A stretch of DNA of 45,663 bases from Pleurotus ostreatus/Saccharomyces cerevisiae fusant (GCA_024196135.1 JAMQCK010000169.1:1-45663); one strand, 5' to 3'; counted from the stretch's first letter, positions 34,711 through 45,663 are shown. A program made the numbers and translations. The notes: a model not told the origin generated them from the sequence alone.

Positions 34711-35590
34711 GATGATCGTGTAAGCGTGAAAAGACCGTAGGCGCGTGAGTGACCGTGCGCGACCTAGTAAAGGCCCGCGGATCTGATGGGGTGCGAGTGC
34801 ACGGGATGGAGGTGGGGAGCGCGGGATGGGGGGCGGTCACAAGTCCCGGGGGACTCGAGAAAAGGGCCGGATAGGGGCGGCCGCCTCGGGGCGCGTATTT
34901 GTCCGGAGGTCGCTGCTATTTGCGCGCTTGATCGTCGGTCTGGGCCGCCGTGCGTCGTGGTGGACGGCCTCGCGGGTGTCGATCGAGTACTCTACTTTTC
35001 GTGGTCCAGCATCTCCCATCTTGCAACAACGGACAGTGTACGGCGCAATCCCGTCCCCCCTCTCCCCCTCCCCCGCATCTTATCTTCAAATTCGCCCGTG
35101 CGGTGATCGACTGAATCTGTCACACGAGGTGCATCACCCAGAATCACGCTCGTATCGCCCCGACGCCCTTGTATACACTCCGTACGGACTCCGTAGCACC
35201 CTCGCAGGGCTCCGAATCACCTTCGAATCAGACAAGAATCGCTGCGAACCCTTTCACTGAATACGCTCGTGTTTACGATGGCGAGGGCACCCACCTGAGC
35301 CCATACTTCCTCGGAACTGAATACAGTTCAGCCCACCTGATCGTGGAAGCGCCCTCGAAAGCCTGAAGTTTGGGCCCCGACGACCGTTTTGCAGCCTGGG
35401 AACGGCCAACGTAACGGCTGGTCGCTAGCTCTCATCGGGTCCTCCCTCGTTTCCTGTCCTGCGTCTCCCTATCTCGTCTCCTTCCTTCAACGTCACTGGC
35501 GAAGGACGTCCTCCCCCACCCCCGGACGCGTAAGATCGGCCACCAGCCGCGCAAACGTGCGGATAGAGCGCGTCGAGCCCCGACGACAGC
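34711..35590. other. Divergent intergenic region
   Basis: This is the promoter region shared by the transporter (-) and the Ser/Thr-rich gene (+). No gene is supported. Confidence 0.5.
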
Positions 35591-36995
35591 ATGGCCCACC
35601 CCTACGCGAACGCCGCGGGGTACATCCTGGCTAGCGACGTGCGTAGCCAGCTCTGCAGCCCCTCCCCGTCGCTGACTTTCACATCTCATCCCACAGGCGA
35701 TATCCCAGGACGAGTACCGCTACAAGCAAGGCGGCGAGGACGACGATCGTCGTCCGACGCACCGGAGGCGCTGGAGCTTCGGTTTCGTACGTCGCGATCG
35801 TCGCTATCAGTGTCTCGCTCATGCTAACGAGGAAGCTTTGCAGCGCCGATCCAGGGACTTGTCCTCGACGAATAGCTCCAGCCTATCCTCTCCCTCAAGT
35901 ACGGCATATTCTGCCTCGTCGACGACCACGAAGCCCCCCTCCTTCTCTTCGAATGGAAAGATCCCGTCGCCCTTGACTACGCCGACTTCGGCGAGCACGA
36001 CGGTGTACTCTTCGACTACTTCTTACTCGCCTCCTGCTTCTTACTCGAATCACTCATATGGCACGACGAAGGCCTCCCCCTCTTTCTCTTCCCCCACCAT
36101 CGCTTCCCCGTCAAAGTCCAACGCGACCTCGCCCTCGACCGCGATCAACTCGCCCTCGACCGCGATAAACCCCCCCTCGACCGCAATGAACTCGTATTCC
36201 TCTTCCCCCTCAGCCACCTCCCAACCAAAGGGTGGCCACCCGACAACCTCGCCTTCCACCACCTCCAACACCACCGCCTACATCATCTCCCCCAGCCGCG
36301 GCTACGTCTACCCCGACGACACCTGGTCCGTCATGACGCCCGGCACGCCCTCCGTGATGCGGCTGGGCTTCGATGGGCGGGTGGGAGCAAGGACACCGGA
36401 TCCGTTTGGAAGAGGCGTCACGCCCGAGCCGTTTGGGCGAAGGACACCAGAGCCGGTAAGGTGTCTCTTTCTTTGTGTTGCATGAACATGCTCGTTTCTC
36501 GTTTGGGTCAACATCCCCGTTCTTTGCTTGCATGGCCATCCCCGTTCCTTGTTCGAATCAACATCGTCGCCTCCCGCTTGAACGAACAACACCGTCTCTC
36601 GCCTGAATGACCGCTCACGTCTGCGCAGGGACGAGCCTTGACGGGCAGGCTGACGCCCGAGTTCGGACGAGCGATGATGCGCACGCCGGAGCCCGGTGGC
36701 TGGTGGGCAGCGGAGACGAGCCGGATGTGGCTGACGCCCGAGCCCGACGCGCGGTGCTCGGGCTGGGCGGGGATGGGGTGCTTTACGAATGGGAAGATGG
36801 GGTGCGTTGCGAGGATGCGGTGGAAGGGGAGGCAGGTGAAGAAGGGGGTGAAGGTGCGTTCGATCGTGGCTGGCGGTCGTTGGGCGGGCCAAGTGCAAGG
36901 AAATGGGGTTGACTATCGCACAGGCTCGTGCCAGGAAGACGGCTGCGGCGCTCCGTCGTCTGACGTCTGCGATGAAGGGAGATCCGAAGGCCTGA
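35591..36995 (+). CDS. Unknown Ser/Thr-rich protein, 348 aa
   Basis: Exons 35591-35638, 35697-35786, 35844-36455, 36629-36853 and 36924-36995 are all in phase. After MAHPYANAAGYILASD and the charged QDEYRYKQGGEDDDRRPTHR comes a tract of about 150 residues dominated by Ser, Thr and Pro, with an imperfect STAINSPSTAINPPSTAMNS repeat. The C-terminus has repeated TPEP/TPDPFGR motifs, a Trp/Met/Cys-containing stretch and a basic tail (ARARKTAAALRRLTSAMKG). There is no signal peptide. The TP sites could be proline-directed kinase targets; that is inference. I do not recognise a family. Confidence 0.68.
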
Positions 36996-37629
36996 TCTGA
37001 AGGGCATGCCATGGTGCTTGAAGACGCGCAGGCGTCACTCAACAACCCAGCAGTCGCGGACTGGAAGCGGCCGCGACCACCCCCGCCAAAACAAACCCAC
37101 CATAGATGAAATCCGATCCACGTCGAAACCGAAGTCTGTCCTTCCTCGTTCACGTTCCCTCTTGTACCCGCTCTTTGCTCATGTATCCTTCCTGTCCATA
37201 TGTTTCCTGGATCTAGTTCTCTCCGTGTATCTTCTGAAGCGGGTCCCCGAGTGCCCTCGTTACTGATTGTGGATCTCGTTCTCTGCGTCCTTTGTGCCGC
37301 CTTATGTGTATACCTGATGGAATACGGCCGGTCCTCGATGTATTTACTTGTGCTATGCCATTGGGTGTTCACCTCCAGTCAAATGAAGTGCCGACGGCTC
37401 AGAGCGCGACATCAACCAAGGCGTCGGGATGTGCAGCGAATTCACCTGGTTGAACCCATCTACACCATCCTTTCGTCTCAACCTTCGTGGACCCAGGGCG
37501 GAAGGAGTACACAATAAATTTCGACTGGCCAATCTTGCGTATCATTAGGTGTCACTCGATGAGGCATATGTAGCGCATACAAACTAGTCAGAATACAGAT
37601 GCGACACGGAAGGCTGGCTCTGTCTCTCG

Positions 37630-37740
37630 GGGCTTCATAAAGGAGCATCAGCTTCAGCTGGATTCAAGTTGTCCTGCGCACTGGTGCTCTACCAGCCGTA
37701 AACACATCCGCGAAGAAAGCTACGCATCTCACCAGCCCCT
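37630..37740 (+). repeat. Flipped block at arm 2 inner edge
   Basis: Partner of 24705-24825 in direct orientation, although the neighbouring arms are inverted to each other. Confidence 0.55.
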
Positions 37741-38627
37741 CTCAGGTCCTCCCTCTCCCCGCTACATCACAGCTAGCTTGGAGATACGTCGACGAGAGCG
37801 CTCCATGCGGAGCCATGTTGTACGAGTTGACAATAGAAGCACCCGGTCAAGACGGACAGCGGGAAGCCATTGGCCTGAAAGTCAGCAGATGAACGTGCAA
37901 AGGGTGGGTGCAACGCCTCGTCAGCGCCTAGTCTAAGCATTGCATGTGGAGGTCGGGAACGACGCCGCACCATCAACGACATAGTTTCCGGCTGGACGCG
38001 ACGCCGTGTCAACGAACAACGACGTTTAGCGTCCTAAACCCGGCAGTACTGATCGCGGACCCGGGGGAGGGTGCGTAGCACGAGGACTCGCCGTATAGGA
38101 GCGACGAATCCACGTTGTGCGTAACGCGTTGTCTAAGCCGCACCAGACGCGGCAGACGTGCGGAAGCAATTCGAGGTCAGGTGACCGTGTTCGACTTTCG
38201 GTTCCGATGATTCTCGATAGCTTGGGCGCGATGTCCTTAGCGTGCGGGCGTCTTTCGTCTTCTGTCTTCTCGAGGACGCGAGGGTGCACGTTCCTGTATC
38301 GGCCAGGATCGACAATATTCTCGCTGACGTCGTTTCACGGATAGTCGAGGAACGGGAACCTTCTCGCGCGTTAGTAGACTATCATCAAACTCGCAACCCT
38401 GTAGTCGACACTCACCTCCTCATAGGCCCGTGTCCTAGCATACAGCCCTTAGAGCATACGTGATCGTCTGCAGATCCTTAGCTATACATCGGGAGCAGGA
38501 AACGCGTGAGGTCTCACATGCGCCACCCTGGCCCTGTCAAGCAACCACCGCCTCGCGCGGAAGGTAGCAATGCACTCCGCACCATGAACGACTAGCGGGG
38601 CGCGTTAAACCCAGGGGTGGGGGTACT

Positions 38628-38633
38628 TATAAG
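38628..38633 (+). promoter_or_regulatory. TATA box of CAP-4
   Basis: TATAAG lies 95 bp upstream of the CAP-4 ATG and mirrors the CAP-2 site. Confidence 0.55.
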
Positions 38634-38722
38634 AGAGGGAAGCTGGAGGGAGAGCGTCAGCACAATTTCCTCCTTATCCCTCAACAACTTTGCTTACCCT
38701 CGCATACCGCAAGAACACAAAG

Positions 38723-39746
38723 ATGAAGTTCACCCTCATCCTCGCCTCCCTCCTTGCCGGCGTTAGCGCGGTTGCCATCCCCGACACGGACTTTAGCGCA
38801 CGCGAGGTCAACTCCCGCGACGACGCCCACCTTGACGCCCGCGCCACCTCCGCCGAGATTACCCAATGGCTCAAAGCGCACAACGACGAGCGCGCGAAGC
38901 ACGGCGCGGCCGCGCTCACCTGGAACCAGACACTTGCGGACTCGGCGCAGAGCTGGGCGAACGGGTGCAACTTTGCGCACTCAAACAGCGGGCAGAATTT
39001 GGCGGCGACGTTCAGTGAGTGTCAAAGGGGTAGTTATTCTGCGCGAACACCCACGATTTCCGCGCGAACACCGTCTTTCGGTAATACAGTTCGGAAGAAA
39101 AGAAAGACCACTGACCACCACCACGCAGCCTCTCAGTCGAGCGTGCCCAACAACATCCCCGGCGCGGTGCAGCAGTGGAACAATGAGCGGCGTGAGTCTT
39201 TCCCTCTTCCTCTTCACCTAACCACGCCCTTTTCCTCTCCCTCTTCTCCTCTCCACCCTCACCCTCACCCTCTTTTCCTCTTCACCCTCCCCCCCTCTCT
39301 CTCTCCCTTCTTCCGCTTTTCAGCTCGCAATTTTGCTTTTGAACTCGCAAAAAAAAAATCATGACACTCACCTAACTTCCAGCCCAATACAACGCGACCA
39401 CCTTCCAGGGCGCCGGTCACTGGACGCAGGTCGTGTGGAAGAGCACGAAGACGGTCGGGTGCGCGGCGCACTCGTGCCCGCTGGGGACGCTGGGGACGAA
39501 GACGACGGATCCGTGGAAGAGTGAGTGGGATGTACTTAGCTGCGCTCCATCGTGGCTGGCGGTCGCCCTAGGCTTGACTCGTAATCTCGTATTTGACCGC
39601 CCTTCGCAGCGCTCTGGTACTACGTCTGCAACTACAGTCCGCCGGTTAGTAGTTTTCATTGATACCGAAGGAAGTGAGACTTACCTCCCCTACAGGGCAA
39701 CGTGTACCCGCAGGCAAAGTACTACCCGGCGAACGTGCAGCCCTGA
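38723..39746 (+). CDS. Secreted CAP/PR-1-like protein (CAP-4)
   Basis: Exons 38723-39014, 39129-39191, 39383-39520, 39610-39644 and 39696-39746 give 192 aa. The start MKFTLILASLLAGVSAVA is a signal peptide. A propeptide-like stretch (TDFSAREVNSRDDAHLDARA) is longer than in CAP-2. CAP motifs follow: HNDERAKHG, WNQTL, HSNSGQNL, WNNE, GHWTQVVWK and YVCNY. Gln replaces the Glu of GEN. Exon sizes 2 to 5 (63, 138, 35, 51 nt) are identical to CAP-2. Intron 2 is pyrimidine-rich, ending near an A9-10 run. Intron 4 uses a GTTAGT donor. It is probably secreted, with an unknown lipid or wall ligand, and runs convergent to C2HC-4. Confidence 0.9.
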
Positions 39747-40816
39747 GGGGAGTTTGCAAAGTAGACAGGAGGATCGAGCGAGGGTTCAGCGAAGATGGAC
39801 AGGGTGCAGGAACGCTGAGGCGGCAGTATAGGGCTGGTGGTTGGGGTTATGTATTGAGAGCACACGAATATTTACATAATTGGTCGAAATGACTTGAACT
39901 TGCAGAGGTTCGAGGAAATGGGGAAGGTGGCCGTTTTGCACGTCGATTGATGAGGGAGCGCAAGCAATTGTCGTGGAGATGTGCATAAGCAGGACTCCTC
40001 TGAAGTGTGAGTGTCGTGGAGTACGCATTGGGATTGCGAACAGCAATGAGGGCGAAGGTAAGTAGCCGATCGGCGTTCAAGCGTTCGCGCATGGTTGTTC
40101 GCCATGTCTGGTTCGACAAGGGTAAGGAGTTGGGCAGATTCAATCTTCATTGTCGAGTATGAGCTAAATAAAGAGAATATACTTACCAAGATATGACTGT
40201 CAGTCAGGTATAGGACGTCAAAGCTGAGCACGTACTTCTGCTCCCGTCCACATCTCCTCCATGAACAGGCTTGCTCTAGCGCCTCGAGGATGCTGAACGC
40301 TGGGGCAAAGGGGAAGTAAAGGACTTTAACATTACACGATGAAATTCTGCCTAGGAAACTGAAGGGTCTGAGAGCAGGAGGCGATAACGACGGTCGAGAA
40401 CAAGGAGCATCCCAATCGGGGATAAGCAGCGTCCACGCGTATCGCGATCACGAGGCAAGCTAGGACAAACCATCACCATCACAACTCGTTTTCCGCGACC
40501 AGTATCAGTGCGCGACGCGCGTCATCTCAAATCACTTGCAGATTGTCAAGAAAGATGCATTAACAGAAGCAGAGACACTATTAAATACGGTCAGAGATCA
40601 AGGGTAAGCATAGTGGGTCAGTAACGCAAGCGTGCATCCTCTATAGCCGGAGACGCTGCCGTTCTACAGACAGAGATGGAAGGCAATGAGTATAGTACAG
40701 TGAGTATCCGATCCTGGGGAATTATGGTATGTTCAATCCTTTGGGTGCTCTAGAATGAACAGTAAGCATCTGGTCCCCCGTATATGTCGAGCGGCGACTT
40801 ACCATTTATCATCCAG
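39747..40816. other. Conserved non-coding stretch between CAP-4 and C2HC-4
   Basis: Mirror of 21718-22768. A 119-codon minus-strand open frame (39872-40231) is disrupted by an indel in arm 1 and is therefore not called. Confidence 0.5.
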
Positions 40817-42975
40817 TTACTTGCGAGCAGCGACGCGCTTCGGAAGCCTACGAGTCGGGCGCGCGGGGATGGGGGTTGCGGCGCGCTCCTCGGAGTCCTC
40901 GTCCTCCGGCTCCTCTGTCTCGACGTCCTTCTTCTCCTTCGCGTCGGCCTCCTTCTGCGCCTTCTTTGCATCGCGCACCGCCTTATCCGCCTCGTATTTC
41001 CTGATGATCTCGACCTCGCGACCCAGCTCCTTGCAGACGCAGTCCGAGGCGCCCTTGTCCGCCATCATCGTGAAGTAGACCTTCTGTGAACTCGTCAGCA
41101 CACTCTCCAACCATCCCGCTCAACCAAAACTCACCGCATCCTCCGCCGACGCATCCCGCGACTTCTGCCACGCCTCCATCTGCGCCGCGCTCGGCGGGCT
41201 CTCCTCCCACTTCCGCAGACCGGCGCACTTCTCCAGCGAGTGCTTGCCCCAGAGCGCCTTGTAGTAGAACTCCCACCGGATGTCGGTGCGGATCTGCGCG
41301 CCGCAGCCCGCGCACATGGCGTGGTGCGCGCCGAAGGAGGTGAGCGTGGGGTCCGTGCGCAGGAGCTCGATGCGCTGGGAGAGCGCGTGGCAGGTCTTTT
41401 TGGAGGAGGGGCCGCAGGTGCAGGGCGTGGTGGGGGTGGAGGTGGAAGAGGAGGAGGAGGAGGAAGCGTGGCAGTGGCAGTCGGAGTCCTCGTCGTCGTC
41501 GAGCTCGTACTCGTCGAGATCGTTGTCCTCGTCGATGACCTCGATGACGGGCCCGCGCTTGCGCTTGCCGGTCGTCGTGGGGGTTGGTGCCTTCTTGCCC
41601 TGCCCCTTCTTCCCCTTCCCATCCTTCCCCTTCTTCTCCTCCTCCACCACCTCCTCTCCCGCCGCCTTCTTTGCCGCCTCCGCCTCCTTCTTCGCCGCCG
41701 CCTCCGCCGCCTCCTCAGCCTTCTTCTGCTTCGCCTCCGCCGCCTTGCGCGCCACCGCCGCCCGCCGCGCCTCGCTGCGCTTGATGAAGCGCATGACGAA
41801 GGCCTTGACGCCCTCTGTTGTCCACGGCAAGGTCTTGATGCTGCCGATGTTGGCGACCATCTCGGCGTAGGTCATTTCGGGGTCGGCGTCGGCGTCGCTG
41901 TTGGTGGTAGAGGTGCTCTTCTTCGAGCGGGATGTGGTCTTCTTGGGAGAGCTCTTCTTCGTCGAGGCGCTGGTGTTCTTCGCGGGCGAGGTCTTCTTCG
42001 CGGGTGGGCTTTTCCTCGTCGACGCGGACGACGGCGCAGGCGGGCTCGCGCTCGTCTTGGCGCGCGGCGAGGTCCTAGCGCTGGCGCTCTTCGCAGACGG
42101 GCTCTTCTTTGCTGGAGGGCTCGTCTTCGCGGGCGAGTCCTTGTTCGCCGCGCTCTTCTTGGCCGGAGGGCTCTTCGCCGACGACGTGCTCTTCTTCCCC
42201 GCCGGACTCTTCTTTCCCGACTTCCCCGCCGGACTCCTCTTCGCGCGCTTCCTCGCCGGCTCCTCGTACTCCTCATCCTCGTCGTCGTCCTCGGACTCGA
42301 CCATGGCGAAGTCGTCGTCGGCGTCCTCGTCGTCGGACTCGGAGAACATGGCGATGTCGGTGTCGGCGCTGTCATGGGCGCTGTAGGAGGACTCGGGGTT
42401 GTAGGTGGAGGTGTCGCCGTCGACCATGACATTATCGTCGGCGGCGGCGCCGTGGGAGTCATCGAACGCAGCAGACGCGGACTCCATCGCCGGCGGCACG
42501 TTCTGCGCCTCGTCGACGTCTGCGTTCGCCGCGGTCACCAGCATGTCGAAGATGCTCGGCACCGGCGCGCTCTCTCGGTGCACGTTCTCCTCATGAAAGC
42601 TCGTCGCGTTCTCCTCGTAGACACTCCGATCCTTCCGCGCGAAGCGCGGGGGGAGGGTTTCCTGACGGATGAGGGGGCGTGCGTGCTCATAGCCGGTATA
42701 CATCGTGCCCTCACCAGCGGGAGAGGCCTCCCGCGGCGGGGTCGGGTCGCCCTCCGAAAGTGCGGGCGAGGAGATGGAGGAGTGCGTCTGGGAGGCGGAG
42801 GGCGCGTCATACGCATAGGTGGCCTGCTCGCGAGATGCGTAGCCCTGCTCGCGAGACACGTAGTACTCGCTGTTGGTGCCACTTTGGGAACGGTAAGCAT
42901 GATGATCTCGTCCGTAGAGTGTGGTTTTACTCACGAGAAAGCCGTGCAGGGGCGCGCTCCGAAGTAGGTGGCCAT
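40817..42975 (-). CDS. C2HC-finger family protein, copy 4 (PAKK-repeat)
   Basis: Exons 42975-42935, 42881-41135 and 41083-40817 give 684 aa. The architecture is as in copy 3: Tyr/Ser-rich start, acidic stretch, SPAKK/SPPAKK tract, Ala/Lys/Glu helix, KRKRGP, finger (FGAHHAMCAGC to LWGKHSLEKC, first Cys near residue 536) and DCVCKELG. The 88-residue last exon differs from copy 3 at one position (Val for Ala near the end). It is 28 residues shorter, mostly through loss of repeat units and of N-terminal segments. It keeps RIELLRTDPT before the finger, like copies 1 and 2, so copy 3 is the derived one there. It is probably nuclear; function unknown. Confidence 0.85.
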
Positions 42976-45663
42976 GGTGGTTGGGTGTTGGTTGAGTGGT
43001 CGGGTGGCTTTTGGTGAGGTTGTTCAGAATGTTAATGAGCCAGTGGCCTTCGTCGGGGGGCGGTGGCTGACGATACGATGGCAAGTAGTACGACGATGGT
43101 GAATGCGAGGAGTACGATGGACGACGGCGAAGGCAAGCAGTACTCGAGTCAAGACAAGATGGGTGAGCAGTACAGAGAAACCAGAGCAGTACCCGCCCTG
43201 CCTATATACCCCCGCGAGGGGGCTTTGTCGTTGTCGGCAAGGGCGCATGTCGGTGCAGTCCGACCGTCGATCGAGGCGCATGTCGAGGTTATCCCCGGAC
43301 GGCGAACACAAACATTCATGCCGATTCCTTTGAGCAGCGTTCCGACCCGTTTGTCCGTTCAAGGTCCGACTCCTTGCAAGCATGCTCTCGGGGTCAATAT
43401 CCTGCGCTATCTCACGCTAAGTTTTTGTCGTCTCTCGTTGCCCGCTGGTCCCTGTTTGCGAGCGGAGTTGATCTTCGGACGATAAGCTCTTCACCGCCAT
43501 TCCGGTCGCCCCCACCCTCGCTAGACCCTCGCAGGCCCCGCGTTGACCTACGCGGAGGCAATTGCCACTCGCTCCGTGCCACAGACCAGCTGACCCGGCT
43601 CGTCTCCGGTTCGCCATTGTTCGCATTTGGAAATCCAACATCGTTGAAACGCCGGCGGCTTCCTCGAGCACAGCCACGGCGCTTCTGTGATTGTGACTGA
43701 AGGCTAATTTCCGCCGCTGCGGACTGTTCAAACTGCGAAGGTGCTGAGCAACTGCACCTGCGTGTGCAGGCCCTCCTCGAAATCGAGGGTGGTGTTGACT
43801 GTCGCGGCAGGCAACGTTGGCTCGGGCCTGCGCAAACCTGTTATCGATGCAATTAATTCCGACGACTTTTGCTCTGTGTTGACCTTCGAGTCAAGCCAGG
43901 TCCCTGGCGACCTTTCATCGGAGCTTGGGCTGATCCGCGCATACATTGTTCCTCCATCGATATCCAAGTTTATTGTCCGATGGGCTTGGTGCGCTTTAAC
44001 GGCAGGCAGGATACGTTGGCAGGTCGGAACCGCAACCGCATCAGCGGTAGGGAAACGTGACCGCGTTTGACGACCGCAGTTTGGAGGGTGGAACTCGACG
44101 ATGGACGACGGAGGTCTGCTGTTGTGGGCATGCGAGAGAACCAGCTCCGGATATCCTGTACGCAACAGACAGCGCTGCTCAGGCTATCCAGTACGCAGAT
44201 TGTAGCGCGTATTCAGCGCAGGTCTACTCGAACCTCCTCGATTCAGATTCTACGTACGCGTACATGTCGATGCCATCCGAGTCAAGAAGAACGCGATCGG
44301 CGAGAGGAGCAGGTATGCGAAGTATAGGAGGGAAAGGCTGGTATACCGTGGATCGGCGGAGAGCAAGGGACGGGATAGCCGAGCCGTGGGAACGCCATCC
44401 CTACTATGCGCGAAGGTCAAGACCGACGCCCCAGTTCTTTGCGAGAGATAGAAAGTGGCTGAGGATAGATGGGATCATTCGCGGCTGTTCTGAGGGAGGG
44501 ACGGATACAGGTGGAGATCGTCACGAGGCGCAACGAGTGCTTGTGCATGACGCGACCGAGACGTCGCAGATCGATGTAGCCAGTCGTGAGAGGACCACTG
44601 GTGATAGTTCTTCTTGAAAGAGGGGGATCATTCGATGAGGTGTACAGAGGGGATTTTGAGGTTCAAAGAAACACCTGACGAAGGCAGGGGTGCGTGTGAA
44701 GGAGGAAGGGTCGCGGTCGTCAAGTCGCATTCGACTTACAGTGTTCATCGAAGAGCCGTGTATGGTGATAGTATCTGACCTGCAGAACCGTGAGTTGATT
44801 GCCCTGCAGGTTGTGCAAGCCACGCACCACCGCCCGAGGAATCGCGCTGTTCGCTCTTGACGTCAGGTCACAATCGCAGAAGTATCGGCGGGGTAGGCCA
44901 TGTATTAGCTCAACGCTCAACAGACCAGATTCAAGGGTAAGGAAGGGCTGAACAGAGTGTCGACATGAGCAAGAGAGCAAGAGCAGTGTCGGGCCGGAGA
45001 GCGAGCGGGCGGGCGATCACATTGGCAAACAAGCGCAAACTTGAGACTCTGCTTCACGCTTCCCTCCGAGTACCATAGCCCGCACGACGTTCAATGCTGG
45101 ACGCAACAGAAACTCATCAATAAAAGAACAAGATATATACAGATAATGTTACACGGTGAGTAGGAACGGATAGCAGGAAAACATAGACGGATCAATGACG
45201 CAGCGTACATCGCAAGGGAGACGCGCGTTACGCCCGGAAAACGACACCCATAACACGGTTAAATACGACTCAACCAGTGTCAGGCTAAATATGGTTTGTA
45301 CTTAGGGACGAGAAAATACCTTATTTCTAAGAATATGATCTCGCGAGTTGGGGAGGAATAAGATCACGTTACTGTGTGATGCAACGAGATAAGGGGTTCG
45401 GAATTTGGAGGGAAGGTAGGGCAGAAGGGGAGGATGACTTGAGCAGACGATGGGGGTCTGTGTGTGAGTGGTTGTTTTGGGAGATGCGAAACGAGGAGAT
45501 GAGTTAGTGAGCACGTGACAAGTTCGACTCCGGCGGCTCCGGAGTTCTTTCAAGGCGCGCGGTCTTTTTGAGGCAAGGCTTGTAGTCTTCGGGCTAGATT
45601 CTACTTATACTCGTTACTGGAGGCGCTGCAGGAACTGTCCTGACGCTCCGAGCCAACGGTATT
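42976..45663. other. Non-coding outer part of arm 2 and window end
   Basis: There is no supported gene. 42976-43740 is the near-identical C2HC promoter and leader, 43740-45275 is the more diverged outer arm, and 45276-45663 has no match in the window. Confidence 0.55.
43203..43208 (-). promoter_or_regulatory. TATA box of C2HC-4
   Basis: TATATA next to a GGGGG run (minus strand), mirroring 19237-19242 in a nearly identical promoter. Confidence 0.55.

Larger units (their letters stand above)
36996..38722. other. Intergenic and inner edge of arm 2
   Basis: There is no supported gene. 36996-37600 is 3' flank of the Ser/Thr-rich gene. 37755-38722 mirrors the CAP-2 upstream region. Confidence 0.5.
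37755..45275 (-). repeat. Large inverted repeat, arm 2
   Basis: This is the reverse-complement counterpart of 17200-24695, in mirrored order CAP-4, non-coding stretch, C2HC-4, non-coding stretch. The outer tip (about 45070-45275) matches the C2HC-2 3' flank, but no C2HC-2 copy follows; similarity ends there. Differences from arm 1 include small indels in non-coding DNA and shortening of repeat tracts in C2HC-4. Confidence 0.9.

Noticed and set aside
39872..40231. 119-codon minus-strand open frame between CAP-4 and C2HC-4
   Set aside because: An indel breaks the same frame in arm 1, although the DNA is otherwise conserved.

Overview
The window looks like nuclear DNA of a mushroom-forming basidiomycete (Agaricomycetes). 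The basis is many short introns of about 45-60 nt with CTGAY/CTAAY-type branch sites, a KDZ-family DNA transposon with basidiomycete-style exon structure, and GC-rich compact genes. I cannot name the genus. All gene models were built by hand from splice-site and reading-frame agreement, so exon edges are predictions.

Layout. 0-1.0 kb: a secreted CAP/PR-1-like gene (CAP-1). 1.43-2.05 kb: a 617-bp non-autonomous terminal-inverted-repeat element with a 7-bp target duplication, packed with TGCGTGA motifs. 2.4-8.1 kb: a KDZ transposon body, made of a small membrane/beta-grasp-like gene plus a KDZ transposase with one frameshift. 8.2-8.9 kb: a coiled-coil gene on the minus strand. 9.5-11.4 kb: an unrecognised 516-aa protein. 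12.4-13.8 and 15.3-17.1 kb: two tandem members of a family of disordered, charged proteins ending in a conserved C-x2-C-x20-H-x4-C finger (here called C2HC-1 and C2HC-2). 17.2-24.7 kb: arm 1 of a large inverted repeat, holding C2HC-3 (+) convergent with CAP-2 (-). 24.7-37.7 kb: a spacer of about 13 kb with CAP-3 (-), a UbiA prenyltransferase (-), a carnosine N-methyltransferase-type gene (+), a myo-inositol transporter-type MFS gene (-) and a Ser/Thr-rich unknown (+). 37.8-45.3 kb: arm 2, the mirror image, holding CAP-4 (+) convergent with C2HC-4 (-).

How it fits together. The unusual part is the locus built from two recurring gene types: four secreted CAP proteins and four nuclear-looking C2HC-finger proteins. 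Two members of each are locked together as a convergent pair inside the 7.5-kb inverted repeat. The arms are most alike in the C2HC promoter, the C2HC gene and CAP exons, and less alike at both ends. This suggests either gene conversion between arms or selection on the core. The spacer contains housekeeping or metabolic genes that show no link to the pair. No rRNA, complete tRNA or CRISPR array was seen.
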